Of a DNA stretch of 64,000 nucleotides, positions 10,589-22,977 are shown piece by piece. Under the pieces are notes generated by a model that saw only the letters and a program-made list of their open reading frames with translations, had not been told where the DNA came from and did not search any database. Source of the DNA: Prosapia bicincta (taxonomy: Eukaryota; Arthropoda; Insecta; Hemiptera; Cercopidae). The stretch covers positions 87,040,042-87,104,041 of the forward strand of contig JBAIZL010000003.1 in the NCBI GenBank assembly GCA_036971475.1. Reading direction: 5' to 3'. Made by a program: the position numbers and the translations under genes. Numbering within the stretch: position 1 is the first letter of the stretch; each line of letters opens with the position of its first letter.

Positions 10589-13500
10589 GATTACTAGTAG
10601 TTCACGCGAAGATGGAAGCAACAAATGTTATAATTAATTTTTATTACCACTATTCCAACAATTTAACATGTTATTTTTGCTGCTTAGTATGTTTTTTCTT
10701 TTAAATTCTAGACCAATATATAGTAATTTCAAATAAATTGTCAACCCTTTGTTTCTAGTTTCTTCTTTGGGCTTCTGTAGGCTTTACCTATTCTGAGTGT
10801 CTTTTGAAAATATTCACTCGAGATAGTCTTGAGGGGATTTATCAAGCACTGTGATGTAGTTCTCTCAAAATTATATTCATCATTTTTAAATGTTGACTTT
10901 TTTCCTACATCTTTGTATAACTAAAGGTTGTGTTTATCTTTTAAAACCTCTACAAAAATTCTTTTCTCTCTGTTATTTATAGTTTCTTAATAAGGTTTTC
11001 CTTGTTTAAATTAAGTGTTCCGTAGTGTAAAGATCTTAAAGTGAATATTGCTTTAAACTGTATAAATTGAGATTATTAATAATTGATATTGATAGCAATG
11101 TACAAGAGCTTTAACATTTTGAAGTGATTAATTAAAATTCACCGAACGTAATGGACTATAAAATTCAAGAATGTACAAGAGAAAAGGTAATTTATCTCCT
11201 GAACAGTTTGATATAGGCTACAAAGATTTTAAAGTAATACACATTGAATTTATAACTACATCATTAAGATCGACTACCTATTCAAGCCCTGAAGTTGACA
11301 CCACAGGGGAAACAGAAGAGGATGATCTAGAAAAATTAGTAGAGAAGGGATGGACATAGAGAAATAAGGAAAAGAGGAATACACGAAGATCTCTGGAGAG
11401 ACAGAGATAAATGGAGAATTGAAATCGGAATTGTAAAACATTTTAAATGGATTACAATTTCCACAGTAAGCATCATACAAACTTGTTTAGGTCCATTATA
11501 ATGTACTCATACTTATAAATTACAAAATAATATGTAAATGTTATGGTTTACATGAAACATGTTATGTTTTGATTTAATATCGACTTTTTTACATAAATTA
11601 AAATGTAATTGCTTTATTTAAACCTGTGTGCTGATTGAATTATGCTGTAATTATGAATGTTCAATAAACGGAGTCAGTACTGCCTAGAATCATTATTTCA
11701 GTCTTACCAACCCATAAAACTAAACATGGACTTAAATGCATAAATTTTAATACAAGATATCTTAATTCAGTTTCATTTTGAAGGTATAATTCTCTCTCTC
11801 AGTCGAAAATTTACTATTCAAATATGAGATTCATGCCTCTAAACCTTCAAATTAATTTGAGCGAGGGAAATACAAAACAGTTTTTGTGTCAAGTAGCCTA
11901 CAATAAAAACGTAACAATTGGTTATATTTATTAAATATTTATTCTAACAATGAAATATCAATTAAATTTATATATAACATAAGTAAATTTATCACAGAAT
12001 TAATTTTTGTCTTTATCGACTTGAGGATTTTTTTGACAATTTCACTATTTTTATAATTTAAATATTGAATTATAAATAATTTTGAATTATATAAATTCTA
12101 AAATAACTAAATGGATGTATTAAATATATGATTACATTTTGTTTTTCTTAATGTAGAACTCAAATTCAACTACATTATTTTTGTTCAATCTTATAAATTA
12201 ACCTAGACTGACAATTCTCAAAATCACAATTTGTTATATTTAAAGACTAAATTAAATTTTATTTTCAAAAAATCATAATCAATGAATATTCTTTGACATT
12301 TATGTTTTCTTCTGCTATAAACATATATAATATTTACTATTTACCATTTACCTCAAGCAAGCTATTATTTAGACATAAGAATAGATTGGTTAGTAGGTTA
12401 CCATGTTACAGCGTTTCATCACAGGAAGGCAAAAGTATTACAACAATAAAATGAAAAGAGAAAGAAGAAAGATGGCGAAACTTAAGGAATGAGGACAAAA
12501 AGCACCTGGGTGTTAACCTCTTATTTCTTCATCCAAGAGTGGTACAAAGATAAAGAGTGTGTTTAGGAAAAGATCTACTAGAATTGGGTGAAAATTGCCA
12601 GTTGCAAGACAATGGGTTTGGGGTCAGTAAGAACCTGTTATATAGCCTGAACTGGTTGTTAGCCTGCTCCTGACAGTAGAAGTTGTCTAAAAATACCCTA
12701 GAGCTTTGATTACTTTTTCAGGCCTACTCGGGATCAGTAAAACCTTTCAACAGTCTGGTTTTCTATCCGCCCTTACATTGGAGACAAGGGAGTATCATTG
12801 CTGTGGGCAGTTGAATTTTTTTTAACCAGACCTGATAACTAAAGTCATACAACGGTGTACTGCTGTGCTAAAAAGAACTATTGTAAAAGTATTGTAAAAT
12901 ACTTTTTTTCATGACGCTTGAAATATGAATTATTAGGAGAGTTTTTTTCAACAAGGTAAATGCAATGAAATTTATAATTATAACTTCCACATTGAATATG
13001 ATGTATCTTCATCTTTCCCTACATAGAAGCATTTATAGACTTAAAATATACTTAAATATTATATTATAAGACAGCCAAATATTTAATATAAATTATCTTT
13101 TAATGGGGAGTTTAGTTGAAACATGTATTTGATACTACATGTAAATAATATATTTTTTGTACTTTTAATTTCTTAAATGAACTCTTATGTAGAATGAATT
13201 TTTTTTCTATTCTGAAAAAGAGGGATTCAGGGGCGGTTTAAAAAAAAACTACAGTTAATAGTCCTATTATTAACTATATTTTTTGTGGGTTTCTGTGAGT
13301 GATATACATATTAAAGGAAAATAGTAACTTTAAATATATAGAATACATTTTCTTTGGGACCAAGGCTTGGGGAATAAAATTTTATTTTAACTGATTTAAT
13401 ATATTTAAAATGGTTTATTTAAATCATTTTTTTTATCCCTCCCTGTTTGTCTTCATTTCAATATGCAAACTATACATCTACCCTTACATGCAATTTCAAT

Positions 13501-14047
13501 ATCTTTTTCATTGAAAATAGTAACATAAAGTATTTAATAAGTTTATATACTGGATATATGCCTCTATGCGGAAACCATGCTTTCTGACTGAGATGGAAGC
13601 GACTATAAAGAGAAAATTAGGAAAAGAGAAATAGTTTTTTAAAATTAGTTGTGTTATTAATAAAATACTTTTCTTGTGGATTTTATTACCTGTGACATTC
13701 GCTAAACCTTAAATTTTTAAATTTAACTTGTTAACAACTTTCAGAGCTTATAAGTTTTATAAATTTATGAAACATTTGCTGAGACAAAACGACTACAATA
13801 GGCTATTTTTGTTATTTTCCCACACTTTTTTGACAATTCTAGGAAAGGAAGAAAAAAGCAACCATAAAATATTTCCAGTTCATAGTAGGAACTTAATGTT
13901 TTATGTTAATTAAAATAGAATAGTTTATTCATTTACTAGAGGCCTGTTGAATAAGAAAGAGAGAACCAGGTTTGAGAGTGTATAGGAAAGCTGACCTATT
14001 GTAAAAAAATTTTTTTTACATTGTGCTATATGCATTTAACATGTTTA
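10589..14047. other. Intron, largely featureless AT-rich DNA
   Basis: No exon or recognised element in about 3.4 kb. A 62-codon frame at 11171-11359 has no family resemblance. The stretch 12480-12850 is a little more GC-rich but has stops in all frames. Many poly-T runs occur. Confidence 0.45.
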
Positions 14048-14795
14048 AAATTATGTAAAAACTTGCTACAATAGCACTTATAATTAGCAGCCAGCTATTA
14101 CAGGAGGTTTATCTTATTGTCAGTTAAGACATGCCGTAATTATGTCAAGTTGTTTTCCCTAAAACCTAATACAATTATGTAAAAACTTGCTAAAATAGCA
14201 CTTATAATTGGTGGACAGATATTACAGGAGATTTATCTTATTGTCAGTTAAGACATGCCACAATTATGTCAAGTTGTTTTCCCTAAAACCTAATACAATT
14301 AGGTAACAACTTGCTAAAATAGCACTTATAATTAGCAGATAGCTATTACAGGAGGTTTATCTTATTGTCAGTTAAGACATGTCGCAATTATGTCAAGTTG
14401 TTTTCCCTTAAACCTAATACAATTATGTAAAAACTTGCTAAAATAGCACTTATAATTAGCAGATAGCTATTACAGGAGGTTTATCTTATTGTCAGTTAAG
14501 ACATGTCGCAATTATGTCAAGTTGTTTTCCCTAAAACCTAATACAATTATGTAAAAACTTGCTAAAATAGCACTTATAATTAGCAGATAGCTATTACAGG
14601 AGGTTTATCTTATTGTCAGTTAAGACATGTCGCAATTATGTCAAGTTGTTTTCCCTAAAACCTAATACAATTATGTAAAAAGTTGCTAAAATAGCACTTA
14701 TAATTGGTGGACAGATATTACAAGAGGTTTATCTTATTGTCAGTTAAAACATGCCACAATTAGGCTAAGTTATTGTCCCTAAAACCTCATAAAAT
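14048..14795 (-). repeat. ~124-bp tandem array derived from a PLE-type terminal repeat
   Basis: Six units of about 124 bp start near 14048, 14173, 14298, 14421, 14544 and 14668. Each contains ACTTGCTAAAATAGCACTTA, matching ACTTGCCTATAGTAGCACTT of the PLE-1 ends, and ATTGTCAGTTAAGACATG, matching the PLE-1 TTGTCAACTCAGAC block. On the minus strand each unit keeps a hammerhead-like order: CUGACAA, hairpin region, GUAA (for GAAA), self-complementary UAGCUA, UC. The first, second and last units share variant bases, while units 3 to 5 are nearly identical, indicating local homogenisation. Confidence 0.85.
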
Positions 14796-17700
14796 TACCT
14801 AATATAGTTTTCCCAAACCAATACCTATCATTAAAAGCTAAATAAAAACTGAATGTAGTTGCCTCCACAACTAAATTGTCAGTTTTGAGCTGACGAAATT
14901 ATACATCTTCTGAAAATGTCATTTAACATTAAAAGAATTAGTACTATGTTACTTTTATACATGCTTTTACATTTGTAATTAATATTAACGCATAAGAAAT
15001 GTACATATATTAATTTGTATATGGCTTTTTACATTTAATTTACCTTGAAAGTTTTCTTTTAATCAAAATAGAAGAGAATATTGTGTCTTATTTAAAATGT
15101 TCTAACAGTTTTCTGATTGATTGAATGCCATCAGAATGAAAGCTTTATTCTAAAGGTTAATAGCTCCAGGCACAAAGACTAAGGCCATTTATAGTTCAGT
15201 ATAAGTTGAAGGTAAATTAATCTAGAAAATGGTTGATATTTTCATTTGATCAATTCCAAATCGCCAATAATATTTTAATCAGGTTTGTTGTCGTTTCCTA
15301 AAAATTGCTTCAAAATTTAACCTTTATTGGGATGTACTTCTCTTAGAGATATTTTTTTTGTCTTGTAGGGATATACTTTACATTAGTCCCTCTGAATTAA
15401 CTAATTAGTATATTGGGATATTATGAGTAAAAGGAAGGACCAGAATTTTTCTTTATCTTTTATCAAGTTATGGGGAACTAAGTTATGCACATTTAGAAAC
15501 TTTTTTTCTGTTTTTAGTGCCTTATTCTTGACAAATTTTTGTTTTTTTAAAAATCTAAAACACTTATAAATATGTTAGTATGTTACACTTACTTCTTGTT
15601 TATAGAGAATTGCTGTTTCAATAAACAAAAAGTAAGTGCTACTGTAGGTAAGTGAAACATACTGATAAATGTGTAATTGGTCGCAAGTAAATGTCTGGTC
15701 GCAAGTAATAGCAAAAGTGTAATTTGTATGTTTAATTGTTTTTAGTTAGAAACTAGTAGTTGAAGTGAAGATGGCTCACATTTTGTTTTACCTAATTATG
15801 TTAAAGATACCAAAGTATCCTGGATATGTTTGAATATAAAAATAAAAACACATTTTTTGTTATGCAAGCTACTTACTGTTGTATATCATTAGTAAACTTA
15901 TTATTTTTTTTAACCAAACCTATCCTAACTGGACACCTCTTAGCTACATTGTGAAATAGGTATATTTTATTTTGCTGTAAAATAATCTTCCGTTTTGTAA
16001 AGAAACGTTTAGTTTATACAGTACAATGTGTGTTAGTACATTGGAGTTATACACACACACAAAATTACCAACTGTTTATAGTTTGCTACATTTAAAATAT
16101 TTTTTTTCTTGATGAACAACAATAACGTTAGGTAGTATTTTTAAATTGTAGCTAGGGCTTATGTTCATTAATTATAGCTACACTATTATGGATTTGTCTC
16201 TTTTCCCTAGTTTAAAATGTGCTTTTAAGTAATATAAAAGAAAAAGAAAAATTAGAATTGACTGTTTTTGTCAAGTTTTACAAATTTTAAAAACATTTTT
16301 CAAGTGTTACTATCTCTTTTTAAGTTGTCTTATAATTTATAAATTTAATTTTATAGCTAATTTTGTTTTCAATTTGAATAGTTTTATATGATTAATAACC
16401 TTTAATAACAGAACATTTGCTAACTTTTTGATTTTGTTTTGCCAAAACACCTTGTAATATAATAGTTTGATCTAAAAAACATGTTTTTCTATGCATAATT
16501 TTCTCAAAATTTACATACTTTTCCCATTTTTACTCTGGATATGATTTTCTTTATGTAATCCATCACTTGATCTTATTTCATTTAAACTCCCTTATCTTAA
16601 CTAATACTCTTAGTGTATTTAGCCGACATTCCATTAGGTTACCATCTGACATGAAATTTAGTTTCTTTTTATATCAGTTTTTACTAACTGTAATCTTCTC
16701 TTCATATATTAAGTGTAACAAAGCATTCATTATTTTCAAATTAGTTGATTTTGTGGTTTATATTGTAACTCTTACAAAGGAATTTGAAGTTCTTGTTTGG
16801 TTCTGAAGTTCACAGAATAAAGTCCTAAATCCATCTATTCATTATTTAAAGATCTTAGTCTATGTAGAAAGAATAATAGTGGCTTTTTGAAGAGAGCTTG
16901 AAAATAGCTATTGAGTTGTAGATGTACAGAACTGTCAGACTGTCATCAAGGGGGCTGTTATGGTTGCACAAAGAGTCCTTAACACTCTAAGTTCGGTTTG
17001 AGAACAGAGTTCATGGTTGTTTGAATTTAAGTTTGAACAACTCATAAAAAATAACAACTTGTCAAATTTATAACTTCAGTCAGTTTATGAAGAAAAACGT
17101 ATGAGATAAAACATTTTTTTCACACTAACAACTTTATCAGTGTTTAAGTAATGTTCATCAGTAATCACTGATAACAGTCTCTTAATGCGACCAAAAACGT
17201 TTCATCTTGTAAGACTTTCTACAAAGTTACTTCAAATAAAGCTTGGAAAATCTTCATGTGTTGAGTTTAAATGTATAATTTTTGATGATTACCATTGAAA
17301 GTAAATCCTTAAGAAATTAATGAATAATTCTGGACAGTTATGAATTTATTGATGGAAAATTGATATTTCATGTAAAATTGGAAAAGATACTTCAACTCTT
17401 AATCAAACTCTTTCTGGTATTGTATCTAAGTGTGAGACTGCCACAGAATACATCATGGCGATCCTTCTATTTATTCTTTGATGGGATTTTTAGTAGTGGC
17501 CTATCACTGGCATTTTTTATTCTATGCATACAGTATTTGTCTTTTTCATCGATAAGCTTCATTTGACCTAAACTGAGCCTTGTGCCAAACTGTCTATGAA
17601 AGGCGTTTAATCTTCCTTCAGGCATCTCCTTAAGATGCCAAAAGTAAAGGCATCTTTTGTTTAGTCTTGTCTTGTTAAACAATGTACTATGTAAGTACAA

Positions 17701-18466
17701 AGTAGGGGTTTTAGCCAAGTAAATTAATAAAGTTTGTATTAAAACCTTCAAGATCCACAACACAATAATTGAAAGCTCTTGTTTATTTAACAAAACATGT
17801 CCATGTTGTAAAACAAAGTTATTATTATTATTAACTTTTAATTTTATTTATTCTTATGGATACTTCACTATAATAACAATAGTAAACACAGATAATGGAG
17901 TGTCTAACTAATGAATTAGTTATTCTTTTTATAATTGACAATTTATTTTTAATTAATAATAAAATAAGGGTTTTCTCTCTTGAGATGTAATTTATGTGCT
18001 TGTTTATAGTTCTCTAGAGACAAAAATTACATATTTAGATAACAAGTGCCATTTTGTGAACATGCAATACATGTTCAAGAGTTGGGGTTTGTTTTATTTT
18101 TATTTATTTACAGTTTTATAACGACAATATTTTGATATACTGCAGCATTCTTAAAAAAAATATTTAATAATCTTTGGGGACTGATTTTAGTAACATATGG
18201 AACAAAATAAGCTTGTAATTTACACATATAAGAAATGTAGTTACTGTTTCATTAATTCGTTTTAAAATAAATTTTGGTATATTTTTTCAATATCTAAAAT
18301 CTTATTTATCATGTAGATTATAGTTTATCCTTGAATATGGCATAACTTAGTAGCAATTAAGTTTTTATATATTGGAAGAGACTTGTGTAAATCATTCGTA
18401 CACAGTTGAAACAAAATTCTATTTCATTTTCAATTATATATATCCCTTTCTCTCTCTCTAATTTCA
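14796..18466. other. Intron, with a small PLE-end relic
   Basis: About 3.7 kb without an exon. A short relic at 15588-15655 keeps CACTTACTT and its inverted partner AAGTAAGTGCTACTGTAGG, as in PLE-1 ends. The 108-codon minus frame at 17467-17793 shows no motif that I recognise. The rest is AT-rich. Confidence 0.4.
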
Positions 18467-19095
18467 ATGTCGCTTTCAATAATTGAAAGTTTAGGTACTA
18501 TATTTTCACCTTCTAGAATAATAATGTCGCTTTCAATAATTGAAAGTTTAGGTACTATATTTTCACCTTCTAGAATAATAATGTCGCTTTCAATAATTGA
18601 AAGTTTAGGTACTATATTTTCACCTTCTAGAATAATAATGTCGCTTTCAATAATTGAAAGTTTAGGTACTATATTTTCACCTTCTAGAATAATAATGTCG
18701 CTTTCAATAATTGAAAGTTTAGGTACTATATTTTCACCTTCTAGAATAATAATGTCGCTTTCAATAATTGAAAGTTTAGGTACTATATTTTCACCTTCTA
18801 GATTAATAATGTCGCTTTCAATAATTGAAAGTTTAGGTACTATATTTTCACCTTCTAGAATAATAATGTTGCTTTCAATAATTGAAAGTTTAGGTACTAT
18901 ATTTTCACCTTCTAGAATAATAATGTCGCTTTCAATAATTGAAAGTTTAGGTACTATATTTTCACCTTCTAGAATAATAATGTCGCTTTCAATAATTGAA
19001 AGTTTAGGTACTATATTTTCACCTTCTAGAATAATAATGTCGCTTTCAATAATTGAAAGTTTAGGTACTATATTTTCACCTTCTATAATAATAAT
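18467..19095. repeat. 57-bp minisatellite, 11 copies
   Basis: Eleven near-identical 57-bp units (ATGTCGCTTTCAATAATTG, AAAGTTTAGGTACTATA, TTTTCACCTTCTAGAATAATA). Only a few single-base changes are seen (TTAATA in unit 6, ATGTTG in unit 8), so it expanded recently. Because 57 is a multiple of 3 and the unit lacks stops, a 216-codon frame runs through all units, encoding MSLSIIESLGTIFSPSRII repeated. I regard this as a by-product: the array lies deep in an intron with no promoter or splice context. Each unit includes an inverted pair CTTTCAATAATTGAAAG. Confidence 0.95.
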
Positions 19096-19117
19096 AATAG
19101 GAGGAATATTGAGTTAA

Positions 19118-20203
19118 TTTTAAAAAAAACAATTTTTGAAACCAAGGAATTTCATTATTATTACTAACTGAAAAATATCAGTGTGAAACAGCTGTTAATG
19201 TAGTTAATAAATCAATAAACTGAGGTTAAACAGAAATAATGTTATGTTATTGGTTTTGGATTTCAACTTGACAGTCCACATATAATGCTTTTAAGAATAA
19301 CTCAACATTATTTATGATGTCATAAAAAAAACTAATTTTTGTTTAATGGAGAGTTGTCCAGATTTCTTTGTAATACATTACAATTTTCTTACAATAACCA
19401 TTTGTTATCCTTAAACATTCAAACACACACAAACAGTGGATACTTTACAGCTCCAAGGAGATCCATCACCTGGTCAGTATCAGAACTGAAAATTGACTGC
19501 GCACTGTCAAACATTAAAACAATTATATGAGCTTGCATATAATGGACACAGAATAGCTACTAAAACATCAGAATCATATATACTAGTATTTTAAATAATA
19601 TAAATCTATAAAATACAAACATTCTTTTACATGTTTTTGATTTATTTCACTTGAGGTTTCTAACTGCAGGAAATAAAAAAACATTGTATCTACAAGGTGC
19701 AAATACTGCAATACATGAATAGTGAAATTGAAAGAGCTTGTCAATTACACTTTGTCTGCTTTTGTGATCACTCTTATGTTTCGGGTGAGGAGTAATAACT
19801 GACCATTGTTGTTGGGTATATCTAACTTCTTGTTAAAATTCTTTAAGTATTAGAAAATAGGTACCATTAAAAAAATTCTTTTATTTTATTGAAGTATCTT
19901 GACATAAGGTTCTTCTTTCTTCAGTTGTAAATCACGCACCATTTACAAAGAAGGAACAACTTTGTTACGTATTTGAGTAAAATGAGTGCCTTTTTTTTTG
20001 TTTTTCTATAATACTATAAAGTATTATGGTATTATTAATATAACATAATCACACATACCTCAATGAAATTTGATGACAACTAAATCTTTAAACAACAAAT
20101 ATAGGTTTACATCGTAAAAAACAGAAATTTAAAGACAAGTTCTTTTCTAATACAAAAAATGTGGTTATTAGTTTAATAGTATTTTGTTGTAACTTATTTT
20201 CAG
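19118..20203. other. Intron, nothing recognised
   Basis: AT-rich non-coding stretch ending in the TTTTCAG acceptor (to 20203) of the next bestrophin exon. Confidence 0.5.
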
Positions 20204-20333
20204 GATGAACGAGGTCGTGTAATGAGGCGAACAATTATGCGCTATGTTTGTCTCTGTCTTACAGTAGTCTTAACGAACATTTCTCCTCGAGTAAAGAAAC
20301 GATTTCCTACGCTCGAACATTTTGTTGATGCTG
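20204..20333 (+). CDS. Best1: Bestrophin exon (cytosolic segment after the neck)
   Basis: 43 codons plus one base, beginning in phase 0 right after the previous exon's GQ. DERGRVMRRTIMRYVCLCLT is the conserved DE.GR..RR...RY block, and ISPRVKKRFPTLEHFVDAG follows. In known bestrophins this region forms cytosolic helices and part of the lower vestibule. TTTTCAG acceptor at 20197-20203 and GTATGT donor at 20334; the last base G is completed by the next exon (G|GC). Confidence 0.95.
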
Positions 20334-21597
20334 GTATGTGCCTTTAAAAAATTATTTTTTATTTTAATTATTTTTTCATCTAATCTTTGTTTATCAAGGG
20401 GTTTGATTTAAAATGTAAGAACTATATGATGAATACTACACATATATAGCGATATTGGTGAAATAATTTTCATTACTGTGTTTTATAATTCAAAAGTTAT
20501 GTATTTATTTAGCAAACAAATTATTTTTAATTTTATTATTATAAATTTTAAATCTGAATGGGAATTACAGAAGTGAAAAGAATAATTAATCACTAAGTAT
20601 GATTCATTTTTTATTGCATTGTGTTTGAGGGCAAATAAATAACAAAATATAATTTTAGATATTTTAAATAAAATCACCATAGACAAGTATTTCTTTAAAA
20701 TCATTTTTGTCATGAGATTTTATAAATTTAAGATATTTTTTGTGTACTTATAAATGTTCCAACCATTTTGTAGCAGAAGTCAAATATTATATCTAATGTT
20801 TTATGTTCTCTATTATAAATAATTCACTTGTTTAAATAGTATGTCTTTTATTAAAAACATAACCTGCTACTCCTATTAAATGGCAGTTTTGAAACATGTC
20901 AGCTTAGTAAGTTTTCACTAAGTTCTTTAAAAAATTACTCAAGATATAATCAGTAATATCAAAAAATATTAGAAAACCCAACTTTAATTTCTTGAATTTA
21001 GAAAAATTTATCTCTATTTTTACTTTTAATTTAATAAATGTGTAAAATTCTCAATTACTTTTTTAACTTGTGAATTCTATTATCCAATGTGATCAAAGAA
21101 TTAAACCAATTAACTATTTGCCAAACTTGTAATTCAAGCAAATTTATAAAAAAATAACTGGGACAAAACATATTTTATGGCACTAAGCGAACGTCATCAT
21201 TGTTTCAAGATTGCTATGATGTTGACAAAGAGTTAGATACTTAGTGGGATCAAAAACATTTTTACTCAATAGCTTTTCATAAATTAGCTTAAATTATAAG
21301 TTTGGCAATTGGTTTTATTAAAATATACTAAAATAAAACAACAAAAAATTTAAATAAATATAATCTCAACCACTGATCTTTAAAAAAAAAATAATTTCTT
21401 TGTAAGATTACTTTGCAGTTGATATTTACTTAAGAATTTTAAATATAAGTTTTATTTGTGGTTAAAGAGGTTTTATTTATTTAAATTAAAAAATTACGCC
21501 ACAGTTACTTCAAGTTGTTAAATTAACATTTGTATTGACTTTGTTGTGCCAGGTAAGCTTTTAAAGACACATTTTTTACAGATTTTTTTTGTTCCAG
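20334..21597. other. Short intron, nothing recognised
   Basis: A 1.26-kb intron, the smallest visible in this gene. AT-rich, with no element recognised. It ends in GTTCCAG at 21591-21597. Confidence 0.6.
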
Positions 21598-21839
21598 GCC
21601 TCCTTGTTGAAAACGAGAAGGCTATAATAGTAGACTTGAATGAAAAATTCCCACGACATTCAAAACATTGGCTTCCCATAGTATGGGCAGCTAGTATTGT
21701 AACCCGTGCTCGTAAAGAAGGACGAATTAGAGATGACTTTGCAGTCAAAACGATAATTGATGAGCTTAATACATTTAGAGGGAGGTGCGGAATATTACTT
21801 CAGTATGATTCTATAAGTGTTCCTTTAGTGTACACTCAA
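21598..21839 (+). CDS. Best1: Bestrophin exon (cytosolic helices and entry to third membrane segment)
   Basis: Two bases complete the split glycine; 80 codons follow. Conserved blocks are FPRHSKHWLPIVWAAS, the basic TRARKEGRIRDDF, and DELNTFRGRCG. The exon ends in SVPLVYTQ, which leads into the next transmembrane helix. GTGAGT donor at 21840. Reading on past the donor gives a false continuation to 21905, as the conserved frame stops at Q. Confidence 0.95.
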
Positions 21840-22015
21840 GTGAGTATTGTTTTAAGAGGAGTACATTTACCTCCTGCAAATATTAATATGAACTTTTGTT
21901 TTTAAATTTATTATTATTAGAACTAAATATTTTAATAATGTTTAATAATTACTAATTGTAATAATTTTTGTTGTCATAATTGCTGCCGATGAAAGAAAAG
22001 ACACTATAGTTGAAT
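21840..22015. other. Intron start
   Basis: Short AT-rich stretch between the exon donor and the TIR element. Confidence 0.5.
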
Positions 22016-22977
22016 TAAAATTGGAATAGGACTGGAGCCTTGCCTGCCGTGGTGGGTGTGTGGGCCTCGTCCTAGGTTCTACACCAATCAGTGATGAGCG
22101 TAGTGACACACTGTTCCCAGATGTATCTCCTGTTTGTTCATCAGCCTGCGCTGTCAGACACTTTCGATCAGTCTGTGCTGATGCCTTGTTCGGTAACCAG
22201 TTTTACTGAGTCAAGTACATGAGTGACACATGTCTAACAGTTTTTTTCAAGACTCTTTGATAATAAAGATAATATTTATTTCCTTTATAAGTGTTGTGAT
22301 GCCTGGAGATAGTTTGTCAACAAGCAAAAAACGTGGGTGACCACGAAAGCATGTGAAAAGATTGACATATACATGTGATTCGCGCTTGTAAATATTTTAA
22401 CAGAGAGAAATACAATAATGGACTGTTGTTAGTGTGAAAATGGTTGTTAATGGAACTGCTGCTACCTTAGCTATTAACAAAAATTTGGTGTCAGAAGTTT
22501 GCAAAGAAAAGAATAAAAAAAATATCCCCTGTTCAATCTGTAAACATTGAGACACCGAACATGAAGCGATGTCTCCCAAAACAAGTAACGTATCTTGATC
22601 AATTAAAAAAAAAAAGTTATATGCCGTCATGTGTATGGATATATTATAAGGAAGGAGTATCCAACAATTAAAAATCTGGCTAGATAAGGCTCTATATCAT
22701 GTCCCAGACTATTTATAGCCATGATAAGCTGAAAATTGTTTACAATATTATGATGACACACTACATTTTCAAGCATCTAAGCATTTTGTCGTTGACTCTT
22801 ATTTAAAGTAGTCGGTTCATGTGAGAGACTTGACATGTGAGGTGTGAAGAGACTGAAGTGAACACGGCGGCGAGGTGTTGTCGACTGACAAGTGTTACAG
22901 AGAATTAGCAGCCCTGCACCCGGCGACACTTTCTCCTGGGCGTTCTACTCCTGATCACCAGTCCTATTCCAATTTTA
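22016..22977. mobile_element. Non-autonomous DNA element with 20-bp terminal inverted repeats
   Basis: The ends are perfect inverted copies: TAAAATTGGAATAGGACTGG begins at about 22016 and its complement ends at 22977. The interior (~960 bp) is more GC-rich than the flanks, especially 22050-22200 and 22850-22960, and contains a GGTTCTACACC word resembling a degenerate tRNA-type B box. No transposase frame was found and no target duplication was clear, so I cannot assign a superfamily. Confidence 0.7.

Noticed and set aside
11171..11359. 62-codon frame, possibly the tail of a retroelement
   Set aside because: Only a vague similarity in a following phrase; no motif strong enough to call.
14048..14795. 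CRISPR-like array
   Set aside because: The units are contiguous tandem repeats without unique spacers, in a eukaryotic intron.
17467..17793. 108-codon minus-strand frame
   Set aside because: No motif or family resemblance could be named; composition and context fit chance in intron DNA.
18467..19117. 216-codon open frame as a repeat protein gene
   Set aside because: The frame exists only because the 57-bp unit is a multiple of three without stops. It lies within an intron with no promoter, splice or family support.
22050..22110. tRNA-derived SINE head
   Set aside because: Only a weak B-box-like word; the locus is better explained by its 20-bp inverted ends.
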